Assembly (NCBI RefSeq): GCF_008974245.1
Contig: NZ_BBZI01000009.1
Location: 183,219-247,218 of the forward strand
From: Streptomyces abyssomicinicus
GTDB taxonomy: Bacteria; Actinomycetota; Actinomycetes; Streptomycetales; Streptomycetaceae
Direction: 5' to 3'
DNA length: 64,000 nt
Made by a program: the position numbers and the translations under genes. This document shows positions 47,187-57,342 of the stretch, piece by piece (within the stretch, counting starts at the first letter, position 1; every line of letters starts with the position of its first letter). The notes below the pieces were generated by a model. The model was not told the origin of the DNA, searched no databases, and saw nothing but the letters and a program-made list of their open reading frames with translations.

Positions 47187-48709
47187 CGTACCCCGCGCCG
47201 GTGAGCCGGACGGCGCTGCCCGGTGCCCGGCTCCGGCTCGTCCGTCTGGTGCACGATCTGAACCGGGGGCGCAGCTGTCTGCTGTTGCTGCCCGCTCGGC
47301 TGCTGGGCGGGCCCGGGTCGCCGGGTGAGGAGCTGCTGGACGAGGTCCTGCACGAGTTGGGCGACCACGTGCTGCTCCCACCGGCCGGGACCGGGGACAC
47401 GGATCCACCCACGGCCGACGTATGGCTTCCCCCGCAGCGGACGGCGCCCGACGCCGCCAGGTGGTCCGGCCTCGCCCCGGTCCTGGACTACGACGACGGG
47501 CTCGGCGACCTGTTCGGCCCCACGCCGCCGACGGCGCCGGGAACGGGGGCGCCGGCCCCCTGGCCGGCCACGCCTGCGCCTCCGCCCCTGCGGACCGGGT
47601 CCGGGAGGCGGGCCGGCGGCCCGTCCGAGGTGGAGGCGCTGGCCGGCCTCCTGGAGCGCCTCGCGAAGGAACTGAACCTCCAGGGCGGCACCACGGACGG
47701 TGACGGTGACGAGGAGGGAGACGTGCTCACTCGTCTCGTCCGGGGCCGGAGCGGCAGGCCCGAGACCAGACCGGTGGTCGTCCGGGGATGGCGCGAGTCC
47801 GCGCCGTCCGCCACCGGCCACCTCCTGCGCCGCATGGTGGCGGTGACGAAGGAGGCCGGCCTGCCGCCGGGCCGCGGCCCACGGGCCTTGGTGGTCGCCA
47901 CGACCGACGACCTGCCCCCCGGCCTGCCCGGCCAGCTCGTTCGCGAGGACGTGGCGGTCCACTGGTGGTGGGGCGTCACGGGCCGTCTGGACACCGCCAC
48001 GGTGGTCGCCCTCTCGCGCCCACCGCTCGACTCCCCCCTCGCCCGCAGGCAGCTCTACGAGGCCGTCGCCCAGGCCACCATCGCGGAGATCTGCGGTCCC
48101 TTCCTCGACATCGCGTCGACCTTGGCCGCACGGTGGATCGACGGCCGCCCGGAGACCCTGCCGGACGCTCTGCGTGAGGTGCTCGAGGCCGTCCCCGTCC
48201 CCGAGGCGTCACTCCTGGCCGGCCAGAACCTCGCCCGTGGCCCGGGTGCCCACCCCGACGAAGCCCTGCTCCCCGCCTGGAACGCGGCCGCCGTGGAAAG
48301 CTGGGACGGACGGCTCCGCCGTCACCCGGCCCACTGTCTGGACAACGAGCACGCCATGGCGTCCCAGGTGTGGCTGGCCCAGAATCACGTGCTGCTTCCC
48401 TTGCTGGACGCCGCACGCGAGCGCTTCGCGGACGTCGTCCGGGCGAACGCACGCATCCCCCTGCAGCGCCTTGCCGAGCAGTACGGGCCGCGCCGTGACC
48501 TCGACGAGGGGGGCGTGCCGCCGAGCACGCTGATCGAGACCATGGAGGTGGGCGCCATGTGGGGAGCCTTCCGCGACGGCGCCATCGCCCTGACCCAACG
48601 CGATCGCCGTCACCTCCGCATCCTGCGCGAGGCCCGCAACCTGCTCGCCCACCGCACACCGTTGGACGGGGAGGGGCTGCAGACCCTGATCAAGGAACTG
48701 TGCCGGTAG
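47183..48709 (+). CDS. partner of the giant ATPase with HEPN-like C-terminus
   Basis: 508 residues. GTG start overlapping the ATPase stop (GTGA), so the two are translationally coupled. The N-terminus (LVRLVHDLNRGRSCLLLLPA) is alpha/beta; residues about 100-180 are Pro/Gly-rich and disordered. The middle (about 190-400) has ARRQLYEAVAQATIAEICGP and EVLEAVPVPEASLLAGQNLA. The C-terminal helical domain ends ILREARNLLAHRTPL, with Arg 485 and His 490 forming the R-x4-H motif (here R-N-x3-H) of HEPN RNases and Swt1-like HEPN domains. Inference: an effector or regulator activated by the ATPase. Family not recognised as a whole. Confidence 0.7.
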   Translation: MTYPAPVSRTALPGARLRLVRLVHDLNRGRSCLLLLPARLLGGPGSPGEELLDEVLHELGDHVLLPPAGTGDTDPPTADVWLPPQRTAPDAARWSGLAPVLDYDDGLGDLFGPTPPTAPGTGAPAPWPATPAPPPLRTGSGRRAGGPSEVEALAGLLERLAKELNLQGGTTDGDGDEEGDVLTRLVRGRSGRPETRPVVVRGWRESAPSATGHLLRRMVAVTKEAGLPPGRGPRALVVATTDDLPPGLPGQLVREDVAVHWWWGVTGRLDTATVVALSRPPLDSPLARRQLYEAVAQATIAEICGPFLDIASTLAARWIDGRPETLPDALREVLEAVPVPEASLLAGQNLARGPGAHPDEALLPAWNAAAVESWDGRLRRHPAHCLDNEHAMASQVWLAQNHVLLPLLDAARERFADVVRANARIPLQRLAEQYGPRRDLDEGGVPPSTLIETMEVGAMWGAFRDGAIALTQRDRRHLRILREARNLLAHRTPLDGEGLQTLIKELCR

Positions 48710-48951
48710 GGCCTGTCGAGTCGCGTCCCGGGGAGCTCCGGCGAAGGCGGCGCGGTCGTGCCACCCACGAGGACCCGCGGGCTCACACGGGGCCCACGCC
48801 TCGGGGTGGCCTGGGCCGAACTCCCCGACCAGTGCGGGTCGTTGCTCCGCTCCCGGTATCCACGTCGTCTTCGCACACCTGGCCGTGTCCCGGGGCTACG
48901 CTGCGGGCGGGTCACTGGGACCACGGCGACGACTGGGGGCGTGAGGCTGCG

Positions 48952-51237
<2,286 letters not shown>

Positions 51238-51354
51238 CCCCTGCGGGGAACCGAGGCACCTCCTGGGGCAACCGCGGGCCCGGGGACGGCGTCCTCCGGC
51301 GGGAAGTGATCAGTGGCACGGCGCGGTCGCCGGAGCCGAGGTGGGAGGTGGGCA

Positions 51355-52017
51355 GTGCTGTTCGATGTCACCCGGGGTGGGCTCGTCGAGGTCTTCGGCG
51401 AGGACCGGCTGGCGTGCGTGCCCGGGGACGCGTTTCCGGCGGAGGCGGTGGAGACGGAGGGGGCACGGCTGCTGCGGACCGTCGGCGTGCCCACCGGGAC
51501 CCTCTGGCTGCGTCGGCCGGACGAGGACACCGGGCGGCTGGCCCTCGTCCGGGATGTCGTCGACGTGGAAGCACTCGAGGTGGGTGAGGAGGACGAGGAG
51601 AGCGAGGAGGACGAAGGGAGCGAGGGGAGCGAGGGCGTGCCGGACGGCGTGGGCGGGTGGCCCGTCATCGGCTGGCTGCTCAACGCCCACCTCGCCCTCG
51701 ACCCGGCTTCCGGCGCGGTGTACGCCGTCGACCCCGACTGGCAGACCGTGCGGCGGCTCCACACGGACGTCTCCTCCCTCGTCCAGGTCACCGCTCGGTT
51801 CCAGCGGCTGCTCGACGAGTTCTCCTTCACCGCTGAGGGTGAGGGTCACGGTGAAGGAGACGACGGCAGCGCCGAGGAAGCCGACTTCGAGCGGCTGGAG
51901 CGCGAGGTGGAGCGCATCCGCCGGGAAACCGGCCGCACGGACCCGCTCCCGTTCCGGGACGAGGAGACCGTCTGGTCGGTGGTCGGCGACGAGATCGCCT
52001 CAGGGCAGCGCTTCTAG
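51355..52017 (+). CDS. SUKH-4-like protein
   Basis: 220 residues. GTG with GGGAGGTGG upstream. N-terminal VLFDVTRGGLVEVFGEDRLA, the central GGWPVIGWLLNAHLALDPAS, GAVYAVDPDWQTVRRLHTDV and SSLVQVTARFQRLLDEFSF follow the SUKH/SMI1-KNR4 pattern. A long Glu/Asp/Ser-rich insertion (about 85-105) is unusual. SUKH proteins commonly neutralise polymorphic toxins. No toxin gene is adjacent, so it may instead be a Streptomyces housekeeping SUKH, or protect against an eCIS or island effector. Confidence 0.7.
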   Translation: MLFDVTRGGLVEVFGEDRLACVPGDAFPAEAVETEGARLLRTVGVPTGTLWLRRPDEDTGRLALVRDVVDVEALEVGEEDEESEEDEGSEGSEGVPDGVGGWPVIGWLLNAHLALDPASGAVYAVDPDWQTVRRLHTDVSSLVQVTARFQRLLDEFSFTAEGEGHGEGDDGSAEEADFERLEREVERIRRETGRTDPLPFRDEETVWSVVGDEIASGQRF

Positions 52018-52039
52018 GCCGCGGCCACTGCGGCAGGGG

Positions 52040-53995
52040 TCAGCTGCGGGCGAAGAACTCCACCTCCGCCAGGGCCAGGTGACGGCCTTCGGTCAGGCCG
52101 GCGGGTGAGCGCAGGGTCAGGCGGACCGTCTTCGCGTCGCTGACCCGGATGGGGAAGGTCTGCGGGCCCGGCTTGTCGCTGAGGGTCAGTTCCTTGCGGT
52201 GTCGTTCACCGTCCTTCGTCGTCACCTCCAGGTCCAGTTGGAGCGCGCGGGCCTGACGGGGGTAGGACTCCGGGGACTTGGACGCGCCGTTGGTGATGAT
52301 CAGGTCGACGAAGCGGAACGGCTTGCGGAAGGTGTAGGTCACCGAGGCGCCCGGTGCCGGGGCGCCCCAATAGCGGTTGCTCAGCCCGTCCGTGGTGTTC
52401 TTCGCCGGGTGCCGGGGTATCTCGGCGCTCGCCTCGACGGACACGGGGGTCACCGGCTTGGACTTGCCCAGCTTGTCCCGGGTGTCCTCGACCAGGGCGC
52501 GTCCGGCGGGCAGCAGCAGGAAGCCGCCCGCGCACAGGGCCGCCAGCACGACCAGGACGACCAGGAAGCGCGTCGCCCGGCCCGAGCCGGCCCGCACGCG
52601 GCGGCGGCCGAGCGGCCACATGGTCCGCCACCACGGCAGCGGAGCGGGCTTCGCGGCGGGGTTCAGCACGGCCGCGCAGCGGCGGCAGAACCGGCGTCCC
52701 GGTGCGTTGGGCGCGCCGCAGGCGGGGCAGGGCATGCCCTCCTCTTCCTCCGGCGTCGCCGCCGCCGGGCGCACGACGGGGCGCGGGGCCACCGCCTTCG
52801 CGGGCCGGACGGGCCCGACGGGGTCCGGCATCGTCACGCCGGGGGCGGGCGCCGCGGGTGCGACCGGGGGTGCGGCGGGGGCCGACGGTGGCCGGGGCCC
52901 TGTTCCGGAGGTGGCGGGGCCGGAGCCCGTGACCGCCGCGGCGGGACCAGGACCCGTTCCCGCCGCGGCCCCGCTGCCGGGCCCGGAGGGCTGCGGTGTG
53001 GTGGCGGGGGGCGCCGTGCGGGGGCGCGGGACGTCGCCGGCACCGCCGGTGGCCGGGCCGTGTGCGGGGACACCGGTGGAGGCGTCGGCGGATGTGGCGG
53101 TGGAAGCGCCGCCGGCGGCGGCGCCTGAGGCGGCGGCGCGGGTGCCGGTGGGAGGGGCGGGGCGCGCGGTGGGGGCGTCGGCCGAGGTCGGGCGGAGCGC
53201 GCCGCCCTCGGCAGCACCCTGCCGGCCGGTTCCGGTGCCGGACCCCGTGCCGGCGCCGGTGCCGGCGCCGGTGCTGGAACCGGAGCCCGTGCGAGCGCCG
53301 GAGCCGGAGCCGGAGCCCGCATCGGAGCCAGACCCTGTGCCAGTGCCAGCGCCAGTGCCGGAACCGGAGCCCGTGCGAGCGCCGGAGCCCGTGCCGGCGC
53401 CGGCCCCGGCCCCGGTGCCGGTACCGGGTCCCTCGGCGTCGGGTCCGGGCGGGCGTGGGGCTGTCGTGGTGTCCGCCTCCCTCGCCTCGCCGCGGTTCCG
53501 GCCGGTCAGCCGGGCCCGCAGCGACGCGGCGCGGGAAGGCGCGGCAGGCGGCGCGGGCTCGTCCGCCGCGGTGGGCGACGACGGCCCAGGCGCCGCCGGC
53601 AACTCAGAAGGGGGTACGGGCTCAGGAGAAGCCGAGGGCTCAGGAGAAGCCGACGGCGCGGGAGTGGCCGACGGCGCGGGGGAGGCCGAGGACCCCGAGG
53701 CGGCCGAGGAGGGCGAGGCGGCCGACGATCCCGAAGCGGGCGGCGGCTCCGGAGCCGGTACCACCGGCGGCTCCGGGCTGGCCGGGGGCTCCCCAGCGGC
53801 CGGCGGCACCGAAGCGGCCGGCGACTCCGCAGCAGCCGGCGGCGCCGAAGCGGCCGGGGGCTCCGCGGCGGCCGGCGGCTCCGGGGACGTGCCCGGGGCG
53901 GGCGTCGGGTCCGACCAGCCGAGGTAGGCGCCGCAGTTGCCGCAGAAGTCGTCGGTGGGGCCGTTCAACGCCCCGCACGAGGGACACGCGCGCAT
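52040..53995 (-). CDS. zinc-ribbon membrane protein with discoidin-like C-terminal domain (eCIS-linked)
   Basis: 651 residues. Zinc ribbon 1 at residues 4-22 (CPSCGALNGPTDDFCGNCG). About 400 residues of Pro/Ala/Ser then Gly/Thr/Ala-Gly low complexity follow. Zinc ribbon 2 is at about 423-441 (CPACGAPNAPGRRFCRRCA). A membrane segment lies at about 477-497 (FLVVLVVLAALCAGGFLLLP). The C-terminal beta domain, about 515-651 (IPRHPAKNTTDGLSNRYWGA, RFVDLIITNGASKSPESYPR), resembles the discoidin-like glycan-binding domain often annotated with NADase-type translocating proteins. The DNA of the low-complexity part carries GGAGCCGGAGCC-type repeats. Last gene of the eCIS direction, 4 bp after tail protein I. 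A membrane dock for the particle is an inference. Confidence 0.75.
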   Translation of the reverse strand: MRACPSCGALNGPTDDFCGNCGAYLGWSDPTPAPGTSPEPPAAAEPPAASAPPAAAESPAASVPPAAGEPPASPEPPVVPAPEPPPASGSSAASPSSAASGSSASPAPSATPAPSASPEPSASPEPVPPSELPAAPGPSSPTAADEPAPPAAPSRAASLRARLTGRNRGEAREADTTTAPRPPGPDAEGPGTGTGAGAGAGTGSGARTGSGSGTGAGTGTGSGSDAGSGSGSGARTGSGSSTGAGTGAGTGSGTGTGRQGAAEGGALRPTSADAPTARPAPPTGTRAAASGAAAGGASTATSADASTGVPAHGPATGGAGDVPRPRTAPPATTPQPSGPGSGAAAGTGPGPAAAVTGSGPATSGTGPRPPSAPAAPPVAPAAPAPGVTMPDPVGPVRPAKAVAPRPVVRPAAATPEEEEGMPCPACGAPNAPGRRFCRRCAAVLNPAAKPAPLPWWRTMWPLGRRRVRAGSGRATRFLVVLVVLAALCAGGFLLLPAGRALVEDTRDKLGKSKPVTPVSVEASAEIPRHPAKNTTDGLSNRYWGAPAPGASVTYTFRKPFRFVDLIITNGASKSPESYPRQARALQLDLEVTTKDGERHRKELTLSDKPGPQTFPIRVSDAKTVRLTLRSPAGLTEGRHLALAEVEFFARS

Positions 53996-53999
53996 GGCG

Positions 54000-54563
54000 T
54001 CACCTCTCTTCGTCGGTGGGGCCGGGGAGGATCTCCACCCGGCAGACGGTGTGCACCGGGCACATGGCCCGGACGATCTCGTGGACCCGGTCCGGATCGA
54101 CCCGTGCTCCGCCGGGCCCCGGCCGGACGCGGACCAGGGGCCCGGCGGGGTCCGCGGCCGGCAGGGCGGCGCCGGGGGTGCCGGACCAGACCGCGCCGCC
54201 GTCGCCGGTCACCTCGGCCTCCACCCCCAGCGCGAGCCGCAGGGCCTCCACCAGCCCGCGGGCGGTGCCGCGCCACCGGTGCAGCTCCACGGCACGGAAG
54301 ACCGCCTCCCGGCGCAGCTCCAGCGGCCGCCGCGGGTCGTCGGCGGCGCCGACCCACGACGCCAGCCAGGCCAGGAAGTCGGCCGGGGCCACCCGGGGGT
54401 CGAGGTAGGAGGTCAGGTTGTCCAGGGTCGCGAAGACCGGGGCGAGGACGGTGTCCAGGCCGGCGGTGAACCGCTGCGCGAAGTCGTCGTCGGCGTACAG
54501 GGCGGGCAGTTGACCGCCGATCGGGTACCTGCTCGGCAGGCCGGGTACGGCGGCGCGGCTCAT
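54000..54563 (-). CDS. eCIS/phage tail protein I-like baseplate protein
   Basis: 187 residues: LPSRYPIGGQLPALYADDDF, LAPVFATLDNLTSYLDPRVA, FLAWLASWVGAADDPRRPLE, LRREAVFRAVELHRWRGTAR and GLVEALRLALGVEAEVTGDG match the tail_P2_I-like family of phage and contractile injection baseplates. It joins the wedge formed with the baseplate J-like protein. The ATG overlaps the upstream stop (ATGA). Length is typical. Confidence 0.88.
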   Translation of the reverse strand: MSRAAVPGLPSRYPIGGQLPALYADDDFAQRFTAGLDTVLAPVFATLDNLTSYLDPRVAPADFLAWLASWVGAADDPRRPLELRREAVFRAVELHRWRGTARGLVEALRLALGVEAEVTGDGGAVWSGTPGAALPAADPAGPLVRVRPGPGGARVDPDRVHEIVRAMCPVHTVCRVEILPGPTDEER

Positions 54564-56521
54564 GCCCCCGCCTCCGGCCGGGTGGAGGTGACGACCACCT
54601 GGTGCTGGTAGGAGAAGACCAGCGTGCCCGGATCGATGTCGATGCGGTCCGTCGGCGCACCGCGCCGGCCGGTGATCGGGTCGGCGGGGAAGAGGCGGAT
54701 CTCCTCCACGAGGGCGTTGCCGGCGGCGCGCTGGAGCACGCCGAACACCTCGCCGTACTGCACCGGCCGCCCGAAGGGCCACCCGGTGCCGTCCAGACCG
54801 CCGTGCAGCGGGTTGAGGTGCCGGAACAGGGCGTCGAGCGACGCCTCGCGCACCCGGTCGGTGTCGCCCGGTGCCGCGGTGAGCCGGGCGACCACGGTGA
54901 CGCCCTGGTAGACCGGCGGCTCGACGACCAGGCGGGTGCCGATCAGGCGCCGCTCGTCGAGGGTCTCGGTGATCGTCCGCAGCACCTGGTCGGAGGGGAT
55001 CAGCTGCTCGAAGCGGAGCCGGTCGTCGCCCTCGTCGGCCACCGCGTCCGGCACCACCAGCACCCGTACCGCGCCCGCGCCGTCCTCGGCGGGCAGGCAC
55101 CTGACCCGCCGGACCGAGGGCGCCGCCTGGCGGCTGATGATCTCGTAGTCCTCGGCGGTCACCGCGCGTTCCTGCATCCGCAGCGCCTGCGGCGCGCGCA
55201 GCCGGGCGTTCTCGACGGTCTCCCCGGCGACACCACCGCGCGCCGCCTCCCGGTTGACGACCCGGGCGACGTACGGGACGGAGGAACGCAGCACGGAGAT
55301 GGCGCCACGGGCGACGTTGCCGTCCGGGCCACCGCCGGTGCGGTAGCGGGCCACCCGCACCTGGGCGCCCTTGGGCGGTACGGCGCCGCACTGCCGCAGC
55401 GTGCCGTCCGGCTCGCGCAGCACCGGGGGAAAGCCGAACTCGCCGGTGGTGGCGTCCACCCGGACGTGCCGGTCGTCGGGGCCGGAGCGGCCGAAGTGCT
55501 CCACCACGTCCCAGCGTTGCCAGCCGTCGGCCGTGGACACCTCCACCACGGGGGGCTCACCGTCGAGGAGGACGGGCGGGCGGCCGAGCCGGAACGTCTG
55601 TCCCGCGACGCCCTCCGAGGCGCCGAGCGGCACGTCGGTCACGGTCTCGGCGTGCTCCACGGACATCGTGCCGCCCACGGTGAACACCGCCGCCTCGCGC
55701 ACCGTGGGGGACTCCGAGTAGAACGGCTGGCCCGGCTCCGCCTCGGTGACGCGGCAGCGCAGCCAGCCGGCCCGCGTCCCGCCGATCACCGACGCCGTGT
55801 GCCCGGCGGGCACGTACACGACGACCTCGCCGGGCCGGTTCAGCCCTCCGGTGGTGTCCGGTCCGCTCTCGCACTCCCGCCAGCCGCCGCCGTCCCACGC
55901 CTCCCACACGAGCGGGGGCTGGCGCGGGTCCACGCCGACGCCCTCCACCCGGCTGTCCAGGCGGACCGCGACGATGCAGCCGGGCACCGCCGTCGGCAGA
56001 CCGAACAGCAGGGCGTCGCCCGGCTCCGGCGCGGCCTGGAAACAGGGGATGTCGCGGCCCTCGGAGAGCGCCCCGGTCCGGTCGGTCTGCTCGCCGCCGC
56101 GGTGCGCGGTCACCAGCCGGGTCAGTTCGCTGGGCAGGATGTGCAGTTCCGCCGTCGTCGTGAACACCACGGCCTCGTCGGCCTCGCCGGGCGCGGTGGT
56201 CACCTCCGTGCCCGCGGGCAGCGTCACCGTGTCGGGCTGCGGCGCCGACAGCCAGAAGTCGACGTCGGCCACCGCCGCCGCCGGCGGGAAGAGGCGGATG
56301 CCCAGCAGGTCGAGGAAGGCGGTGTAGTTCTTGTCCGGCACCCGGTTCAGCCGGTACAGCAGCTGGTCCACGAGGTACGCGAACGTCTCGATCAGGGTGA
56401 CGCCCGGGTCGGAGACGTTGTGGTCGGTCCATTCCGGGGCGCGTTGCTGCACGTAGCGCTTCGCCTCGTCGACGAGTTGCTGGAAACGCCGGTCGTCCAG
56501 GTTCGGGGAGGGCAGGGCCAT
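54560..56521 (-). CDS. eCIS baseplate J-like assembly protein
   Basis: 653 residues. Starts MALPSPNLDDRRFQQLVDEA; PEWTDHNVSDPGVTLIETFA, YLVDQLLYRLNRVPDKNYTA and FLDLLGIRLFPPAAAVADVD are hallmark blocks of the putative baseplate assembly family (gpJ/T4 gp6 relatives). The C-terminal half carries ENARLRAPQALRMQERAVTA and EDYEIISRQAAPSVRRVRCL. It builds the wedge of the baseplate. Stop and start overlap neighbours on both sides. Confidence 0.92.
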   Translation of the reverse strand: MALPSPNLDDRRFQQLVDEAKRYVQQRAPEWTDHNVSDPGVTLIETFAYLVDQLLYRLNRVPDKNYTAFLDLLGIRLFPPAAAVADVDFWLSAPQPDTVTLPAGTEVTTAPGEADEAVVFTTTAELHILPSELTRLVTAHRGGEQTDRTGALSEGRDIPCFQAAPEPGDALLFGLPTAVPGCIVAVRLDSRVEGVGVDPRQPPLVWEAWDGGGWRECESGPDTTGGLNRPGEVVVYVPAGHTASVIGGTRAGWLRCRVTEAEPGQPFYSESPTVREAAVFTVGGTMSVEHAETVTDVPLGASEGVAGQTFRLGRPPVLLDGEPPVVEVSTADGWQRWDVVEHFGRSGPDDRHVRVDATTGEFGFPPVLREPDGTLRQCGAVPPKGAQVRVARYRTGGGPDGNVARGAISVLRSSVPYVARVVNREAARGGVAGETVENARLRAPQALRMQERAVTAEDYEIISRQAAPSVRRVRCLPAEDGAGAVRVLVVPDAVADEGDDRLRFEQLIPSDQVLRTITETLDERRLIGTRLVVEPPVYQGVTVVARLTAAPGDTDRVREASLDALFRHLNPLHGGLDGTGWPFGRPVQYGEVFGVLQRAAGNALVEEIRLFPADPITGRRGAPTDRIDIDPGTLVFSYQHQVVVTSTRPEAGA

Positions 56522-56943
56522 CAGTCGGCGACCAATTCCTCGGCCCCCTCCTCGGAGGGGATCGTGTAGAAGGGGAAGACCAGATTGCGCCGGTCGTTGG
56601 TGGAGCGGACGGTGTAGCGCACGTCGATGTAGAGGGTGCCGTCCTCGACGGCGTCGAAGGCGACCAGCACGTCGTCCACCGCGACGCGCGGCTCCCACCG
56701 TTCGAGGGCCTCCCGCACCTGCTGCGCGATGCGTCCGGCGGTGGCGCCGTCGCCGGGGGCGAAGACGTAGTCGTGGATGCCGCAGCCGAACTCCGGGCGC
56801 ATGGGGCGCTCGCCCGGCGCGGTGCCGAGCACCAGGCGGATCGCCTCCTCGATCTCCCGTTCGCGGTCGACCAGGGCGATGCCGCCGGTCGGCCCGACCC
56901 TGAGCGGGAAGGCCCAGCCGCGTCCGATGAACCGCTCGCTCAT
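56521..56943 (-). CDS. gp25-like baseplate wedge protein
   Basis: 140 residues: MSERFIGRGWAFPLRVGPTG, EIEEAIRLVLGTAPGERPMR, PEFGCGIHDYVFAPGD and RWEPRVAVDDVLVAF match the GPW/gp25 family, which nucleates sheath assembly on the baseplate. The ATG is chosen by family alignment; overlaps the PAAR stop (ATGA) and the J-like start. Confidence 0.93.
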   Translation of the reverse strand: MSERFIGRGWAFPLRVGPTGGIALVDREREIEEAIRLVLGTAPGERPMRPEFGCGIHDYVFAPGDGATAGRIAQQVREALERWEPRVAVDDVLVAFDAVEDGTLYIDVRYTVRSTNDRRNLVFPFYTIPSEEGAEELVAD

Positions 56944-57251
56944 CACACTCCCCCGATCAGGACGTTCAGGGCGCCGGTCAGGACCACCGCGCCGCACGCG
57001 GTCCGGTCGCGCGCCCGCGCGGCCGGCAGCCCGCCGATCAGCACCGTGGCGGCGACCGGGTTGGGCAGGATCACGTTGGCCGGACCGGTGAGCGCGTGCG
57101 GCGGGATGGGGCAGGCGTGGAGACTGCCCACGACGGCGGCGGGCCGGCCGCCGATCAGCACACGGGCCACGGCCGCGGCGGCGGCGGGCGGCGGCGTGGC
57201 GATCACACCGCCGTGGGCGGTGGGGTCACCGGTACGGGCTGCGGCCGGCAT
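56943..57251 (-). CDS. PAAR-domain spike tip
   Basis: 102 residues, full PAAR length: AARTGDPTAHGGVIATPPPA, ACPIPPHALTGPANVILPNP and ARARDRTACGAVVLTGALNV. His/Cys residues (TAHGG, HACP, PPH, TACG) are placed to bind the tip metal ion. It caps the VgrG-like spike and sharpens the particle. Confidence 0.92.
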   Translation of the reverse strand: MPAAARTGDPTAHGGVIATPPPAAAAAVARVLIGGRPAAVVGSLHACPIPPHALTGPANVILPNPVAATVLIGGLPAARARDRTACGAVVLTGALNVLIGGV

Positions 57252-57289
57252 GCGTTGCTCCTCGGGACGTCGGCTTCGGGATCTCGGAG

Positions 57290-57342
57290 AGGATCAGGGG
57301 TCTGGGGTCAGGGGTCAGGGGTCTCGGGTTCAGGGGTCTGGG
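57290..57342. repeat. short tandem repeat between spike and PAAR genes
   Basis: GGGGTCA/GGGGTCTGG-type units repeated about six times in 57290-57342, in the only sizeable gap (91 bp) of this part of the cluster. Confidence 0.7.

Noticed and set aside
52377..53927. Plus-strand frame antisense to the zinc-ribbon membrane protein
   Set aside because: Only Pro/Ala/Gly low complexity mirrored from the real gene, which has zinc ribbons and a membrane segment.
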